DNA from: Candidatus Gastranaerophilales bacterium
Lineage (GTDB): Bacteria > Cyanobacteriota > Vampirovibrionia > Gastranaerophilales > Gastranaerophilaceae
Direction: 5' to 3'
Assembly: GCA_944323495.1 (NCBI GenBank)
Contig: CALUSZ010000153.1
Location: 1 to 16,597 of the forward strand
Length of the DNA stretch: 16,597 nt
The translations under genes were made by a program, and so were the position numbers. Below are positions 6,425 to 12,956 of the stretch, piece by piece (within the stretch, counting starts at the first letter, position 1; each line of letters begins with the position of its first letter). The notes beneath the pieces are model-generated. The model saw only the letters and a program-made list of their open reading frames with translations. It searched no databases and had not been told where the DNA came from.

Positions 6425-7066
6425 ATGAACCAAGTAATTATTTCACCATCAATTTTATCAGCAGACTTTGCAAACCTTGCACAAGAAATCAACTCTGTTA
6501 AAGAAGCAGGAGCCGATTGGGTGCATATTGATGTTATGGACGGTCATTTTGTTCCTAATATAACAATAGGGGTACCGGTAGTTAAATCATTAAGAAAAGC
6601 GACGGATTTAATACTTGATACACATCTTATGATTGAAAATCCTGAAAAATTTATTAAGCCTTTTGCTATGGCAGGGTCTGATATTTTAACTTTCCATTAT
6701 GAAGCTTGCGCAGATAGAGCCGGAGAAGTTATTGATTTAATTAAATCAGAAGGTGTCAAGGCAGGAATTTCTATCAAACCCCAAACAGACCCGAGAGAAA
6801 TATTTCCATTCTTAAATAAAGTCGATTTGGTTCTTATAATGACAGTGGAGCCGGGATTTGGCGGACAGGAGTTTATACATGAGTGTGCAATGAAAATCCC
6901 CGTCATTAAAGAAAAAGCGCCGGAAAATGTTATTATTCAGGTTGATGGAGGAATAAATAATCTGACTTCCAAAATCTGCACTTCACTGGGCGCGAATTCT
7001 CTGGTTGCAGGAAGCTATATTTTTAAGAATTCTGATTACAAAAAGGCTGTAGAAAATTTAATCTAA
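6425..7066 (+). CDS. rpe: Ribulose-phosphate 3-epimerase
   Basis: A 213-aa TIM-barrel enzyme interconverting ribulose 5-phosphate and xylulose 5-phosphate in the pentose phosphate pathway. All family blocks are visible: ISPSILSADFANL (6-18), HIDVMDGHFVPNIT (34-47, with metal ligands H34 and D36), DTHLMIENPEKFI (65-77, H67), LIMTVEPGFGGQEFI (137-151), VDGGINN (173-179, catalytic D174) and the phosphate-binding VAGSYIF (194-200). Catalytic D36 and D174 are both kept and the length is standard. It is divergently arranged with a hypothetical gene. No other pentose-phosphate gene is adjacent, and translation probably begins on a leaderless message. Confidence 0.97.
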   Translation: MNQVIISPSILSADFANLAQEINSVKEAGADWVHIDVMDGHFVPNITIGVPVVKSLRKATDLILDTHLMIENPEKFIKPFAMAGSDILTFHYEACADRAGEVIDLIKSEGVKAGISIKPQTDPREIFPFLNKVDLVLIMTVEPGFGGQEFIHECAMKIPVIKEKAPENVIIQVDGGINNLTSKICTSLGANSLVAGSYIFKNSDYKKAVENLI

Positions 7067-7077
7067 CATAATACATT

Positions 7078-7102
7078 TTGTTTTTTTTAATAAAAAAAAC
7101 AA
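7078..7102. terminator. A/T-only inverted repeat after rpe, possible weak terminator
   Basis: An 11-base arm (TTG plus eight T), a three-base AAT loop and the exact complementary arm lie twelve bases after the rpe stop. All pairs but one are A-T, so the hairpin is weak. Its T-rich and A-rich arms could serve either strand. Confidence 0.35.
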
Positions 7103-7141
7103 TCATCTTATTTACTTATTCCCTTTTTTTAATACAAAGGT

Positions 7142-7147
7142 TAAAAT
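7142..7147 (+). promoter_or_regulatory. -10 box of a probable leaderless promoter for the ABC ATPase gene
   Basis: TAAAAT is followed by six bases (AATTGT) and the ATG at 7154, the same geometry as before rpe and the 4499 gene. No Shine-Dalgarno is seen and no good -35 at 17 bp. Confidence 0.45.
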
Positions 7148-7153
7148 AATTGT

Positions 7154-8101
7154 ATGGAAAATCTTTTAGAGATAAAAAATCTTAACTTATTTTTTGATAA
7201 ATATCAGGCACTATATAATGTTGATTTGTCTTTAAAGCGCGGCATAATGCATGCTCTGGCGGGTGAATCCGGCTGCGGAAAAACAATGACAGCAATGTCG
7301 GTTATGAGACTTTTACCCAAATCAGCATCTATAACAAGCGGAGAGATATTATTTAAAGGCGAAAATCTTTTAGACTATAAAGAGAGGGCTATGCGTGATT
7401 TAAGAGGTAATAAAATAGCACTCATACCGCAAGATCCGATGACATCTCTTAACCCCCTGTATACAGTCGGTAATCAGCTTATTGAAGCAATCCGCGCACA
7501 TTCAAAAGTTTCAGAAAGACAGGCGCTTAGAAAAGCGCGTGAAGTTCTTGACATGGTCAGAATTCCTGATATAGAAAATAAGCTCAAATTTTACCCCCAC
7601 GAGTTTTCAGGCGGAATGAAACAGAGAATCATCATAGCAATGGCACTTGCCTGTAATGCAGAGCTTCTTATTGCAGACGAGCCGACAACGGCGCTTGATG
7701 TTACCATACAAAAACAAATTATGGATTTGATTGACGAAATTAAGCGGGAATTAAAAACAACAATTTTGCTAATATCACACGATTTAGCTTTAGTAAGCAA
7801 TTATGCGGATTATATTTCCGTAATGTATTCAGGACATATTGTAGAAGAAGCTCCTGCAAAAGATTTCTTTAAAAAACCTATTCATCCGTACTCAATTGCG
7901 CTTATAAATTCTCTGCCGTCCAGAAATCTGTCATTAAAACTAAAAACAATAGAAGGTGCGCCACCATCCCTGCAAGAACAGATTCCCGGATGTAAGTTTC
8001 ACCCCAGATGCGAATTCTTTAAGCCGGGAGTTTGCGATGCAAGAGAACCTAAACTTGTTGAAAAAGCAATATATCATTATTCAGCTTGTCTTATAAAATA
8101 A
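7154..8101 (+). CDS. Peptide/nickel-type ABC transporter ATP-binding protein (DppD/OppD family)
   Basis: A 315-aa ATPase that would power an inner-membrane importer for oligopeptides, dipeptides or nickel. Visible motifs are Walker A GESGCGKT (37-44), Q-loop IPQDPMTSLNP (91-101), signature FSGGMKQR (151-158), Walker B LLIADEPTTALD (171-182) and switch His H209 in LISHD. The C-terminal oligo_HPY extension is complete: IHPYSIALINSLPS (243-256), GAPPSLQEQIPGC (268-280) and HPRC, with cysteines at 280, 286, 294 and 312 in the pattern that binds an iron-sulphur cluster in DppD relatives. No permease, binding protein or DppF partner adjoins it, so the partners must be encoded elsewhere. The substrate cannot be told. 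Confidence 0.92.
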   Translation: MENLLEIKNLNLFFDKYQALYNVDLSLKRGIMHALAGESGCGKTMTAMSVMRLLPKSASITSGEILFKGENLLDYKERAMRDLRGNKIALIPQDPMTSLNPLYTVGNQLIEAIRAHSKVSERQALRKAREVLDMVRIPDIENKLKFYPHEFSGGMKQRIIIAMALACNAELLIADEPTTALDVTIQKQIMDLIDEIKRELKTTILLISHDLALVSNYADYISVMYSGHIVEEAPAKDFFKKPIHPYSIALINSLPSRNLSLKLKTIEGAPPSLQEQIPGCKFHPRCEFFKPGVCDAREPKLVEKAIYHYSACLIK

Positions 8102-8142
8102 CAAATTCATTCTTTAGCAGGATAAGACACCCCCTAAACACA

Positions 8143-8151
8143 TGCTATAAT
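8143..8151 (+). promoter_or_regulatory. Extended -10 promoter for the lipoprotein gene
   Basis: TGC directly followed by a perfect TATAAT is an extended -10 element. The transcript would start near 8158, just before a GAGG Shine-Dalgarno (8161-8164) and the ATG at 8169. The -35 (TAAGAC at 8123-8128) is weak. Confidence 0.6.
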
Positions 8152-8168
8152 ATAAATAGTGAGGTTTT

Positions 8169-8411
8169 ATGGAAAAAATCTGCTGTCTTATAATATGTTC
8201 ATCCCTTATCGCAATTTGTGTTTCTGCCTGCACAGTTAAAGAAGAATCACCTTTAATTAAGTCTCAGAGACGTCTGGGAAAATATATTCAGCCGCTTGAG
8301 AATAAAGATAGCAGCATAATTGATTTGTCAGAAGGGCCTAAACTCCGTTATGATGCAAATTTTGGGCCTAAGACTCCGAATTTTGACTTCAAGATAGTAA
8401 ATCCGTATTAA
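8169..8411 (+). CDS. Small predicted lipoprotein, 80 aa
   Basis: No family recognised. The N-terminus is a lipoprotein signal: K3 followed by a hydrophobic core (CLIICSSLIAI) and the lipobox VSAC, with the lipidated Cys at residue 21 and TVKEES after it. The mature part is about 60 residues, polar and proline-bearing, with no further cysteines (QRRLGKYIQPLENKD, then GPKLRYDANFGPKTPNFDF). The start is supported by GAGG four bases upstream and by the extended -10 promoter. Seven bases separate its stop from the next gene, so the two are probably co-transcribed. Placement in the inner or outer membrane cannot be decided. Confidence 0.75.
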   Translation: MEKICCLIICSSLIAICVSACTVKEESPLIKSQRRLGKYIQPLENKDSSIIDLSEGPKLRYDANFGPKTPNFDFKIVNPY

Positions 8412-8418
8412 ATAAGAT

Positions 8419-8778
8419 ATGAATAACTTAAATGACAGAAAATATGCCGGCAGATTAATCTACGCAGTCTTAACCCAGAGAAAAAGTGTAAGAGAAGCAA
8501 TTTTACTATTTCCTGACACAAAAGATAAAAATATAGAATGTGCCTACCATGCACTTGTTCATTACGAGGCTGATGAGGATTTAAGATACAAAGATTTTGA
8601 ATACAGAGAAGAGCAGGATGATTATTTAGAATTCATTGCGCAGACTCTTGTAAGCGGTAAAGATTTACCCAAAAACATTATAGCTGATTACGAAGACTAC
8701 TACCGCGGTACAGCTAAAAAATGGCCAAAAGGGATTAAAGGTTTCCTTAAAGAATTTTTAAGATTTGTAAACATTTAG
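8419..8778 (+). CDS. Hypothetical protein, 119 aa
   Basis: Not recognised. A soluble, mainly helical protein without signal peptide or membrane segment. It opens with a basic helix (YAGRLIYAVLTQRKSVREAI), followed by NIECAYHALVHYEADEDLRY and a very acidic, tyrosine-rich middle (YKDFEYREEQDDYLEFIAQT), and ends with a basic tail (KKWPKGIKGFLKEFLRF). The early region (LTQRKSVREAILLFP, then CAYHALVHYEADEDL) looks like a pair of small helical hairpins. It lies seven bases after the lipoprotein gene and lacks a strong Shine-Dalgarno (only AAGA-like), suggesting shared transcription with that gene. Gene reality is supported by the conserved-looking composition and packing, not by homology. Confidence 0.7.
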   Translation: MNNLNDRKYAGRLIYAVLTQRKSVREAILLFPDTKDKNIECAYHALVHYEADEDLRYKDFEYREEQDDYLEFIAQTLVSGKDLPKNIIADYEDYYRGTAKKWPKGIKGFLKEFLRFVNI

Positions 8779-8806
8779 TTGCATTGAATATATTTTATGC
8801 AATAAT
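8779..8806 (+). promoter_or_regulatory. Promoter with overlapping dyad before the 8812 gene
   Basis: TTGCAT at 8779-8784, a 16-bp spacer and AATAAT at 8801-8806, preceded by TGC as an extended -10. Five bases then lead to the ATG at 8812. The halves TTGCAT and ATGCAA (8797-8802) form an inverted repeat with 12 bases between, placed over the -35 and -10, so it could be an operator or a small stem. Confidence 0.45.
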
Positions 8807-8811
8807 TGGAT

Positions 8812-9483
8812 ATGGAAATAAAGTGTAATTTTAACCCTTATTATAATAACTATTATAATAAACCCCGTATAACAGACGGTAAAGCCTTCTTCGGGCATAT
8901 ACCGATAACAGCAGAGAAAACTGCGGATATATTTGTGACAAAACCGGTTGCTAAAAAAAGTGCGGCCGGTTTTTCGGGCATTATAGCCAAAATTAAAAAC
9001 TACGCAAAAAATTATGTAAAAAATATCAAGCACACTTGCGACCATAAAATAATTTTTGCCCTGATTGAAAAAGAATTATTCGGCAAAAATTCTATTGATA
9101 GTATTACTCACGATTTAGACAAAATGATTATGTATATGCTTGGCTTCCCCAAATCATTTGTATCTGATTTTCACAGGAAGCACTCGGTACACCATCCTGA
9201 AAGCGGTAAAAAAGCAAACCTAAGAAGTATGCTCTGCGATAATATTGCATCTTCCCCAGAATTTAAGCCGGAGAAAAAACTTTCCCTAAGAGAACACTTT
9301 AATACCAGTAAAGAATTACAAAAAGTAATCGGTTTAAAAGGTGTATTAGAAAAATATAATTACGGAGAAAGTTTGGATTTTAATAAAATTAAGACATCAA
9401 AAGAAAAAAAGTATCATAGTATAAGCGGTATTTTCAAGGGAATTGCCTGCCTTATTTCATCTCTTTTAATTCTGCCCAAATAG
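8812..9483 (+). CDS. Hypothetical protein, 223 aa, His-rich core and hydrophobic C-terminal tail
   Basis: No confident family. ATG at 8812 was chosen over a TTG two codons upstream because the promoter geometry points to 8812. The N-terminus is Asn/Tyr-rich (NPYYNNYYN) and carries a KAFFG motif (residues 24-28). Residues 53-80 are basic and helical. The core at 97-128 has a suggestive ligand pattern, SITHDLDK (H100, D101) then FHRKHSVHHPE (H121, H124, H127, H128), recalling small HD/DUF5662-like metal-binding proteins; this is weak. The end has an FKG motif (208-210) and a hydrophobic tail (GIACLISSLLILP, about 210-222). The last 32 bases overlap the convergent gene at 9452-10234. Probably lineage-restricted. 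Confidence 0.65.
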   Translation: MEIKCNFNPYYNNYYNKPRITDGKAFFGHIPITAEKTADIFVTKPVAKKSAAGFSGIIAKIKNYAKNYVKNIKHTCDHKIIFALIEKELFGKNSIDSITHDLDKMIMYMLGFPKSFVSDFHRKHSVHHPESGKKANLRSMLCDNIASSPEFKPEKKLSLREHFNTSKELQKVIGLKGVLEKYNYGESLDFNKIKTSKEKKYHSISGIFKGIACLISSLLILPK

Positions 9484-10234
9484 TCGGATTATCTGTTTCA
9501 TAATCTATAATATCTATAATTCTATAATACGGCAGACCGGCTGTTGAAATATGAACAATACCATTATAAGTTTTTTCTTTGTTAGTACCAAAGTGTCCTG
9601 ATACTACAGCTTTTACATTACTATGGCGGGATAATAATTCCAGATACTTCTCCGGCTTAAATGTATAATAAGCTTCTCTGTCAGAAGGAGGTATTAAAGG
9701 AAAGTGCTGAAAAATTATTACATTTTTATTTGAATATAAATTCAGCTGCGCTTCCAGCCAAGATAAAACATCTTCTTTATAAAAACCATTGGTTCCCGGA
9801 ATCACGTCCTTTGCACCATCAACAACAACAAAAACAAAATCATTATATTCAAATACATAATCCGGCGTTTCAGGCTTGTATTTTCTTACTTGTTTTTTTA
9901 CAAGCTTGATAAAATCTTTCTTTGACATATCCTTATGCTTGTTGACATCCTTGTCACCAATCACTATATAAAACGGCATATTAAGTTTTTTTGCCTGCGA
10001 TAAAAAACCTTCCAAATCTTTTTTATCCGGCTTATTAATACTGTCACCCGTAAAAATAACAAACTCAACTCCCCTTTGTTTATTAATATCATTAACAACT
10101 CTTGCAAGCATATCATTTTCTTCATCAGCAGAATTAAATCTGACATCGCTTACCTGAACAAAACGCATATCCTTTGCATTAACAGACAATGTCAGGATTA
10201 AAAAAGTTATAAAAAGACCAAAAATTTTCTTCAT
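9452..10234 (-). CDS. Exported metallophosphoesterase-fold protein with degenerate metal site
   Basis: A 260-aa calcineurin-like phosphoesterase with an N-terminal signal peptide (MKKIFGLFITFLILTLSVNA, residues 1-20), so probably periplasmic. The fold's landmarks are in order: FVQVSDVRF (25-33), FVIFTGDSIN (58-67), FYIVIGDKDVN (88-98), VIIFQHFPL (172-180) and AVVSGHFG (209-216). Compared with the usual DxH, GDxx, GNH(D/E), H and GHxH motifs, D30, D64, H177 and H214 remain. The first His is Arg (R32), GNHD reads GDKD (93-96), and the final His is Gly (G216). Loss of these ligands predicts altered or absent catalysis. GAGG precedes the ATG. The 3' end overlaps the convergent gene by 32 bp. Confidence 0.8.
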   Translation of the reverse strand: MKKIFGLFITFLILTLSVNAKDMRFVQVSDVRFNSADEENDMLARVVNDINKQRGVEFVIFTGDSINKPDKKDLEGFLSQAKKLNMPFYIVIGDKDVNKHKDMSKKDFIKLVKKQVRKYKPETPDYVFEYNDFVFVVVDGAKDVIPGTNGFYKEDVLSWLEAQLNLYSNKNVIIFQHFPLIPPSDREAYYTFKPEKYLELLSRHSNVKAVVSGHFGTNKEKTYNGIVHISTAGLPYYRIIDIIDYETDNPTIWAELKEMK

Positions 10235-10329
10235 ATATACCTCGCAAGTATGATTTTAACATAAAAAGGTAGAAAAAGTTAAAAAATAGTTTATAATATA
10301 AATGCAATGTATAAATTTGGATAAACCTT

Positions 10330-10599
10330 ATGTCTTTTGATTTTAACAGTAATATCAACCCGATTAACAAAGCTCAACCAACATATAAAGATGGCGGCGG
10401 CCTCGGAGGAGGCGGTATGTATATGAGACAAGGGAAAAAACGTAAAGACCAGCCGGATGACGATATGTTTGAATATACCGAAGAAAAAGACCCGAATGAA
10501 ATTGAGTTTGAACAAGAACCTGAAATTAAAGAAAAAGATATTCCGGAGAGCACCTTATTCAACAAATTTGTAAACTGGTTCAGAATCGGAAACAACTAG
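10330..10599 (+). CDS. Small acidic hypothetical protein, 89 aa
   Basis: Not recognised. It has a Gly-rich turn (GGGLGGGG, residues 22-29), a basic patch (RQGKKRK) and then a strongly acidic disordered-looking middle (DDDMFEYTEEKDPNEIEFEQ). It ends in a short amphipathic helix (FNKFVNWFRIG). No signal peptide or membrane segment. Two minus-strand open frames overlie it, but their translations are Ser/Pro-rich and look like antisense, so the plus frame is preferred. There is no Shine-Dalgarno; TATAAT at 10292-10297 and TATAAA at 10310-10315 are possible -10 boxes. Its TAG stop shares the palindrome CTAG with the stop of the convergent gene. Confidence 0.55.
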   Translation: MSFDFNSNINPINKAQPTYKDGGGLGGGGMYMRQGKKRKDQPDDDMFEYTEEKDPNEIEFEQEPEIKEKDIPESTLFNKFVNWFRIGNN

Positions 10600-10967
10600 G
10601 ATTTTTTATTAAAAAAGTCTTTTGCTTTATTATAATATTTAAGAGCAAAGTCCTTTGTTTTATGGCAGAGATTATAGCAGGGTTCCGTAATTTTAGTTAT
10701 AAACTTCTGAGCTTTTTCGCCTTTTATTTTATCAACCCACTTACCCTTATGAGCATAGCCTAAACCGCCTACAATCAATGCTGCTGCAACTAAAATACCG
10801 GCAGCGGTTTTTCCAATACCTTCAGCAGCGTCATCTTTGCCCCTAAAACTTACTGTATCAGCGGGCATAGCCGGTTCCGAAAGTTTGTCATACCTCTTAA
10901 TCTGCTGTTGATTAACCTTTGCAACACTTCCTGATGTTTCTGAGCCTTTAAAATAAATACTTGTCAT
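10596..10967 (-). CDS. Small membrane protein with paired F-K/R-G motifs, 123 aa
   Basis: No characterised family, but the style is one I associate with Gastranaerophilales proteins. Residues 4-8 read IYFKG and 39-43 VSFRG, two copies of a short aromatic-K/R-Gly motif around a polar linker. Residues 53-71 (KTAAGILVAAALIVGGLGY) form a single membrane segment, and the rest is basic and helical (KGKWVDKIKGEKAQKFITKI, then a CYNLCHK pair and KYYNKAKDFFNKK). No cleavable signal precedes the segment. GGAGG lies six bases before the ATG, the best Shine-Dalgarno in the window. Its TAG overlaps the convergent TAG. Topology and role are unknown. Confidence 0.7.
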   Translation of the reverse strand: MTSIYFKGSETSGSVAKVNQQQIKRYDKLSEPAMPADTVSFRGKDDAAEGIGKTAAGILVAAALIVGGLGYAHKGKWVDKIKGEKAQKFITKITEPCYNLCHKTKDFALKYYNKAKDFFNKKS

Positions 10968-11050
10968 AACAAACCTCCGCAGTTTTACCTTCTATTACAT
11001 GTAAAACATTTTCTTCAAAGAATTTGCCTTTTTGTTACAAAAATTTACAT

Positions 11051-11911
11051 TTAACCAGTTATGTCATAAAAATGATAAAACTGGAACGGATATTTTAAAG
11101 TATATTCCTCTAAGAATTTTGCATACTCACTTTTTAACTCTTCAAGCGTATCTTTTTTATTATTTTTATTGTTTTCAAACTTTCTCGTCCAAACCCTGTA
11201 TTTTCTGCCCTCTTTTGCACAGACAATAAAATACACAGGGGCATCCATCATTAAAGCAAATTTCAATGTACCTATTGGAAGCCGTATTTTTTCTCCGCAA
11301 AAATCTGCACTATATACAGTATTCTCACTCTGCGCCGAGACCCTGTCTCCTGCCATAAACACCAGCTCTCCGGACTTTAGCCTTTCTGAAATTAAAATAG
11401 AAGTATCAACATCTATCTCTTCTACAGGAAAAATCTCTGCATTAACCTTTGCCTCAAAGCGGTTTAGAAAACTATTAAAAACTTTACAGGCATTCGCCTG
11501 CAAAAATATATTTACACGCCTGCCATGAAGTTTTCCGATAAGGCTCCTCATAATCTCAATATTTCCGATATGAGTCGTTATAAAAAAACTTCCATTGTAT
11601 ATTTCAGGATTATTAAGAATAAATCTGTCAGGATCAAGATTATCGGTATATGATACAAACTTATCAACAAGAGCATCGCCATAATTTATAAATTGTTTAA
11701 GCGCACTTATAAAAGGCCGTTTTTTTATAAGTCTGTAAAACTTAAAAGAAGCATTCCTCCGCTCTTTTGCAGTCATAAAAACAGAAAGTGAAACGAAAAA
11801 TGCAATAAATCTTAAAGCTGATTCACCCAAAATTCTATATACCCAATAACTAAAGATAAGCCTTTTTTCTCCAGCACCGCGTTCCGCCAGCTGAAACCAT
11901 TTTTTAGGCAT
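11051..11911 (-). CDS. LpxL/HtrB-like lipid acyltransferase (COG4261 type)
   Basis: A 286-aa inner-membrane-associated acyltransferase. The N-terminal part has a hydrophobic anchor (about 19-47, with LRFIAFFVSLSVFM). The catalytic block FFITTHIGNIEIMRSL (109-124) carries H114 in an H-x4-E arrangement (E119); many LpxL-type enzymes have H-x4-D, while the predicted acyltransferases of COG4261, found in aryl-polyene-type clusters, read H-x-G-N-x-E. GELVFMAGDRVSA (181-193) and the tail YPFQFYHFYD match the same branch. It is last in the operon, overlapping the methyltransferase gene by eight bases. With the exporter two genes upstream, it probably acylates a lipid that the exporter moves. Acceptor and donor are unknown. 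Confidence 0.85.
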   Translation of the reverse strand: MPKKWFQLAERGAGEKRLIFSYWVYRILGESALRFIAFFVSLSVFMTAKERRNASFKFYRLIKKRPFISALKQFINYGDALVDKFVSYTDNLDPDRFILNNPEIYNGSFFITTHIGNIEIMRSLIGKLHGRRVNIFLQANACKVFNSFLNRFEAKVNAEIFPVEEIDVDTSILISERLKSGELVFMAGDRVSAQSENTVYSADFCGEKIRLPIGTLKFALMMDAPVYFIVCAKEGRKYRVWTRKFENNKNNKKDTLEELKSEYAKFLEEYTLKYPFQFYHFYDITG

Positions 11912-12956
11912 TTTTCACACACTCCAATAACGTATAATCATGTGCACCGAGTTTGTCATAAACAGTATTAACCCTCAAGCCTGCACTTTCAATCATCTCT
12001 TCCATATCTTTTTTAGCATACATTTTGCTGTATCCGTTTGCCATACAGGTAAAATAAAGCGATGTATGAATAAGCGAATACCTCGCCCCTTCAAACTTCT
12101 GCATATCGATAAATGGTTCAAGAATATATATTTTAATATTGCTGTCACTAAATTTAGCAACTTTTTTAAGTATTAATATAATCTGCTCTTTAGAAAAACA
12201 ATCTAAAAACTGACTCATAAAAACAGCCCCGGACATTTGCGGAAGGCTTTCTGCCGGATTCAGAATATTAGCAGAATAAAATTTACACCCTCTTAATTCA
12301 GGATTATCTTTTATAAAATCAATATTTTCCCTTAAATCAATCATTGTAATATCCTGATTAGGATTATTCTTAAGACAGACCCTCTCAAATTTTCCGGTAT
12401 TTGCACCAATATCAAAAATACTGCCGCATGGTTTAAGGATACTATATACAATATCAAACGAATTATCTGAATAATAATGGTCAAACTCATACCAGCTTTT
12501 TCTCATTTTTTCAGGAAGCCTGGATATATGAGTATAAATAGTTTCAGCATCAGGATAAATTTCTTTCAGCCCTTCAGGTTTCCCGCTCCTAAAAGATTCT
12601 GCCAGTTTATCCGCCCCGAGATAGCATATATCTCTGACAAAATTAAAATTCACTCTCGTCATCTCATCATACAAGAAAGCCCGTCCAAGAAGTGTAATTG
12701 AATATTTCCCCTCACCGTCATTAACCGCTATACCTGTAATTTCAGCGATTTCTAAAAGAGTCTTAACCGTATATTCAGAAAGATTAAGCTTCTGTTCAAG
12801 CATTTGCAAGCTTGTAGGCTCCTTATCTATTTCTTTTAAAATCCCAAAATCTAAAAGAGCATTTACAGCCTGAAAAGTCAGCGGAGCAAACGCAATTTTC
12901 TGCGCATCTGCAAGAGATTTAATTAATTCCGCCTTATGTTGCATTCTATCATTCAT
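11904..12956 (-). CDS. SAM-dependent methyltransferase, O-methyltransferase-like with N-terminal winged-helix/dimerisation domain
   Basis: A 350-aa cytosolic methyltransferase. Residues 15-100 resemble the N-terminal dimerisation/winged-helix domain of class II O-methyltransferases (AFAPLTFQAVNALLDFGILKEI, LNLSEYTVKTLLEIAEITGI and YSITLLGRAFL, each partly quoted). The Rossmann SAM site starts at SIFDIGANTGKFE (179-191). The acidic residue that would hold the ribose is D207 in MIDLRE. A motif near 242-255 (GAVFMSQFLDCFS) and IKIYILEPFID (274-284) continue the domain. It is coupled by an ATGA overlap to the exporter gene and overlaps the acyltransferase by eight bases. The substrate is likely a small or lipid-linked hydroxyl compound, by context only. 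Confidence 0.85.
   Translation of the reverse strand: MNDRMQHKAELIKSLADAQKIAFAPLTFQAVNALLDFGILKEIDKEPTSLQMLEQKLNLSEYTVKTLLEIAEITGIAVNDGEGKYSITLLGRAFLYDEMTRVNFNFVRDICYLGADKLAESFRSGKPEGLKEIYPDAETIYTHISRLPEKMRKSWYEFDHYYSDNSFDIVYSILKPCGSIFDIGANTGKFERVCLKNNPNQDITMIDLRENIDFIKDNPELRGCKFYSANILNPAESLPQMSGAVFMSQFLDCFSKEQIILILKKVAKFSDSNIKIYILEPFIDMQKFEGARYSLIHTSLYFTCMANGYSKMYAKKDMEEMIESAGLRVNTVYDKLGAHDYTLLECVKNA

Noticed and set aside
6368..6433. Longer form of the 121-aa protein beginning at 6433
   Set aside because: It would overlap the rpe start and both promoters, and the strong promoter at 6375-6403 would lie inside it.
8806..8811. TTG start two codons upstream for the 223-aa protein
   Set aside because: It overlaps the proposed -10 box; the ATG at 8812 fits the promoter geometry.
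8758..9045. Minus-strand open frame of 95 codons
   Set aside because: Antisense to the 8812 gene; low-complexity F/Y/I/V-rich translation and no promoter or Shine-Dalgarno.
10374..10595. Minus-strand open frame opposite the 89-aa acidic protein
   Set aside because: Ser/Pro-rich translation typical of antisense, and no start signals. The competing plus frame has a more natural composition, though neither is certain.
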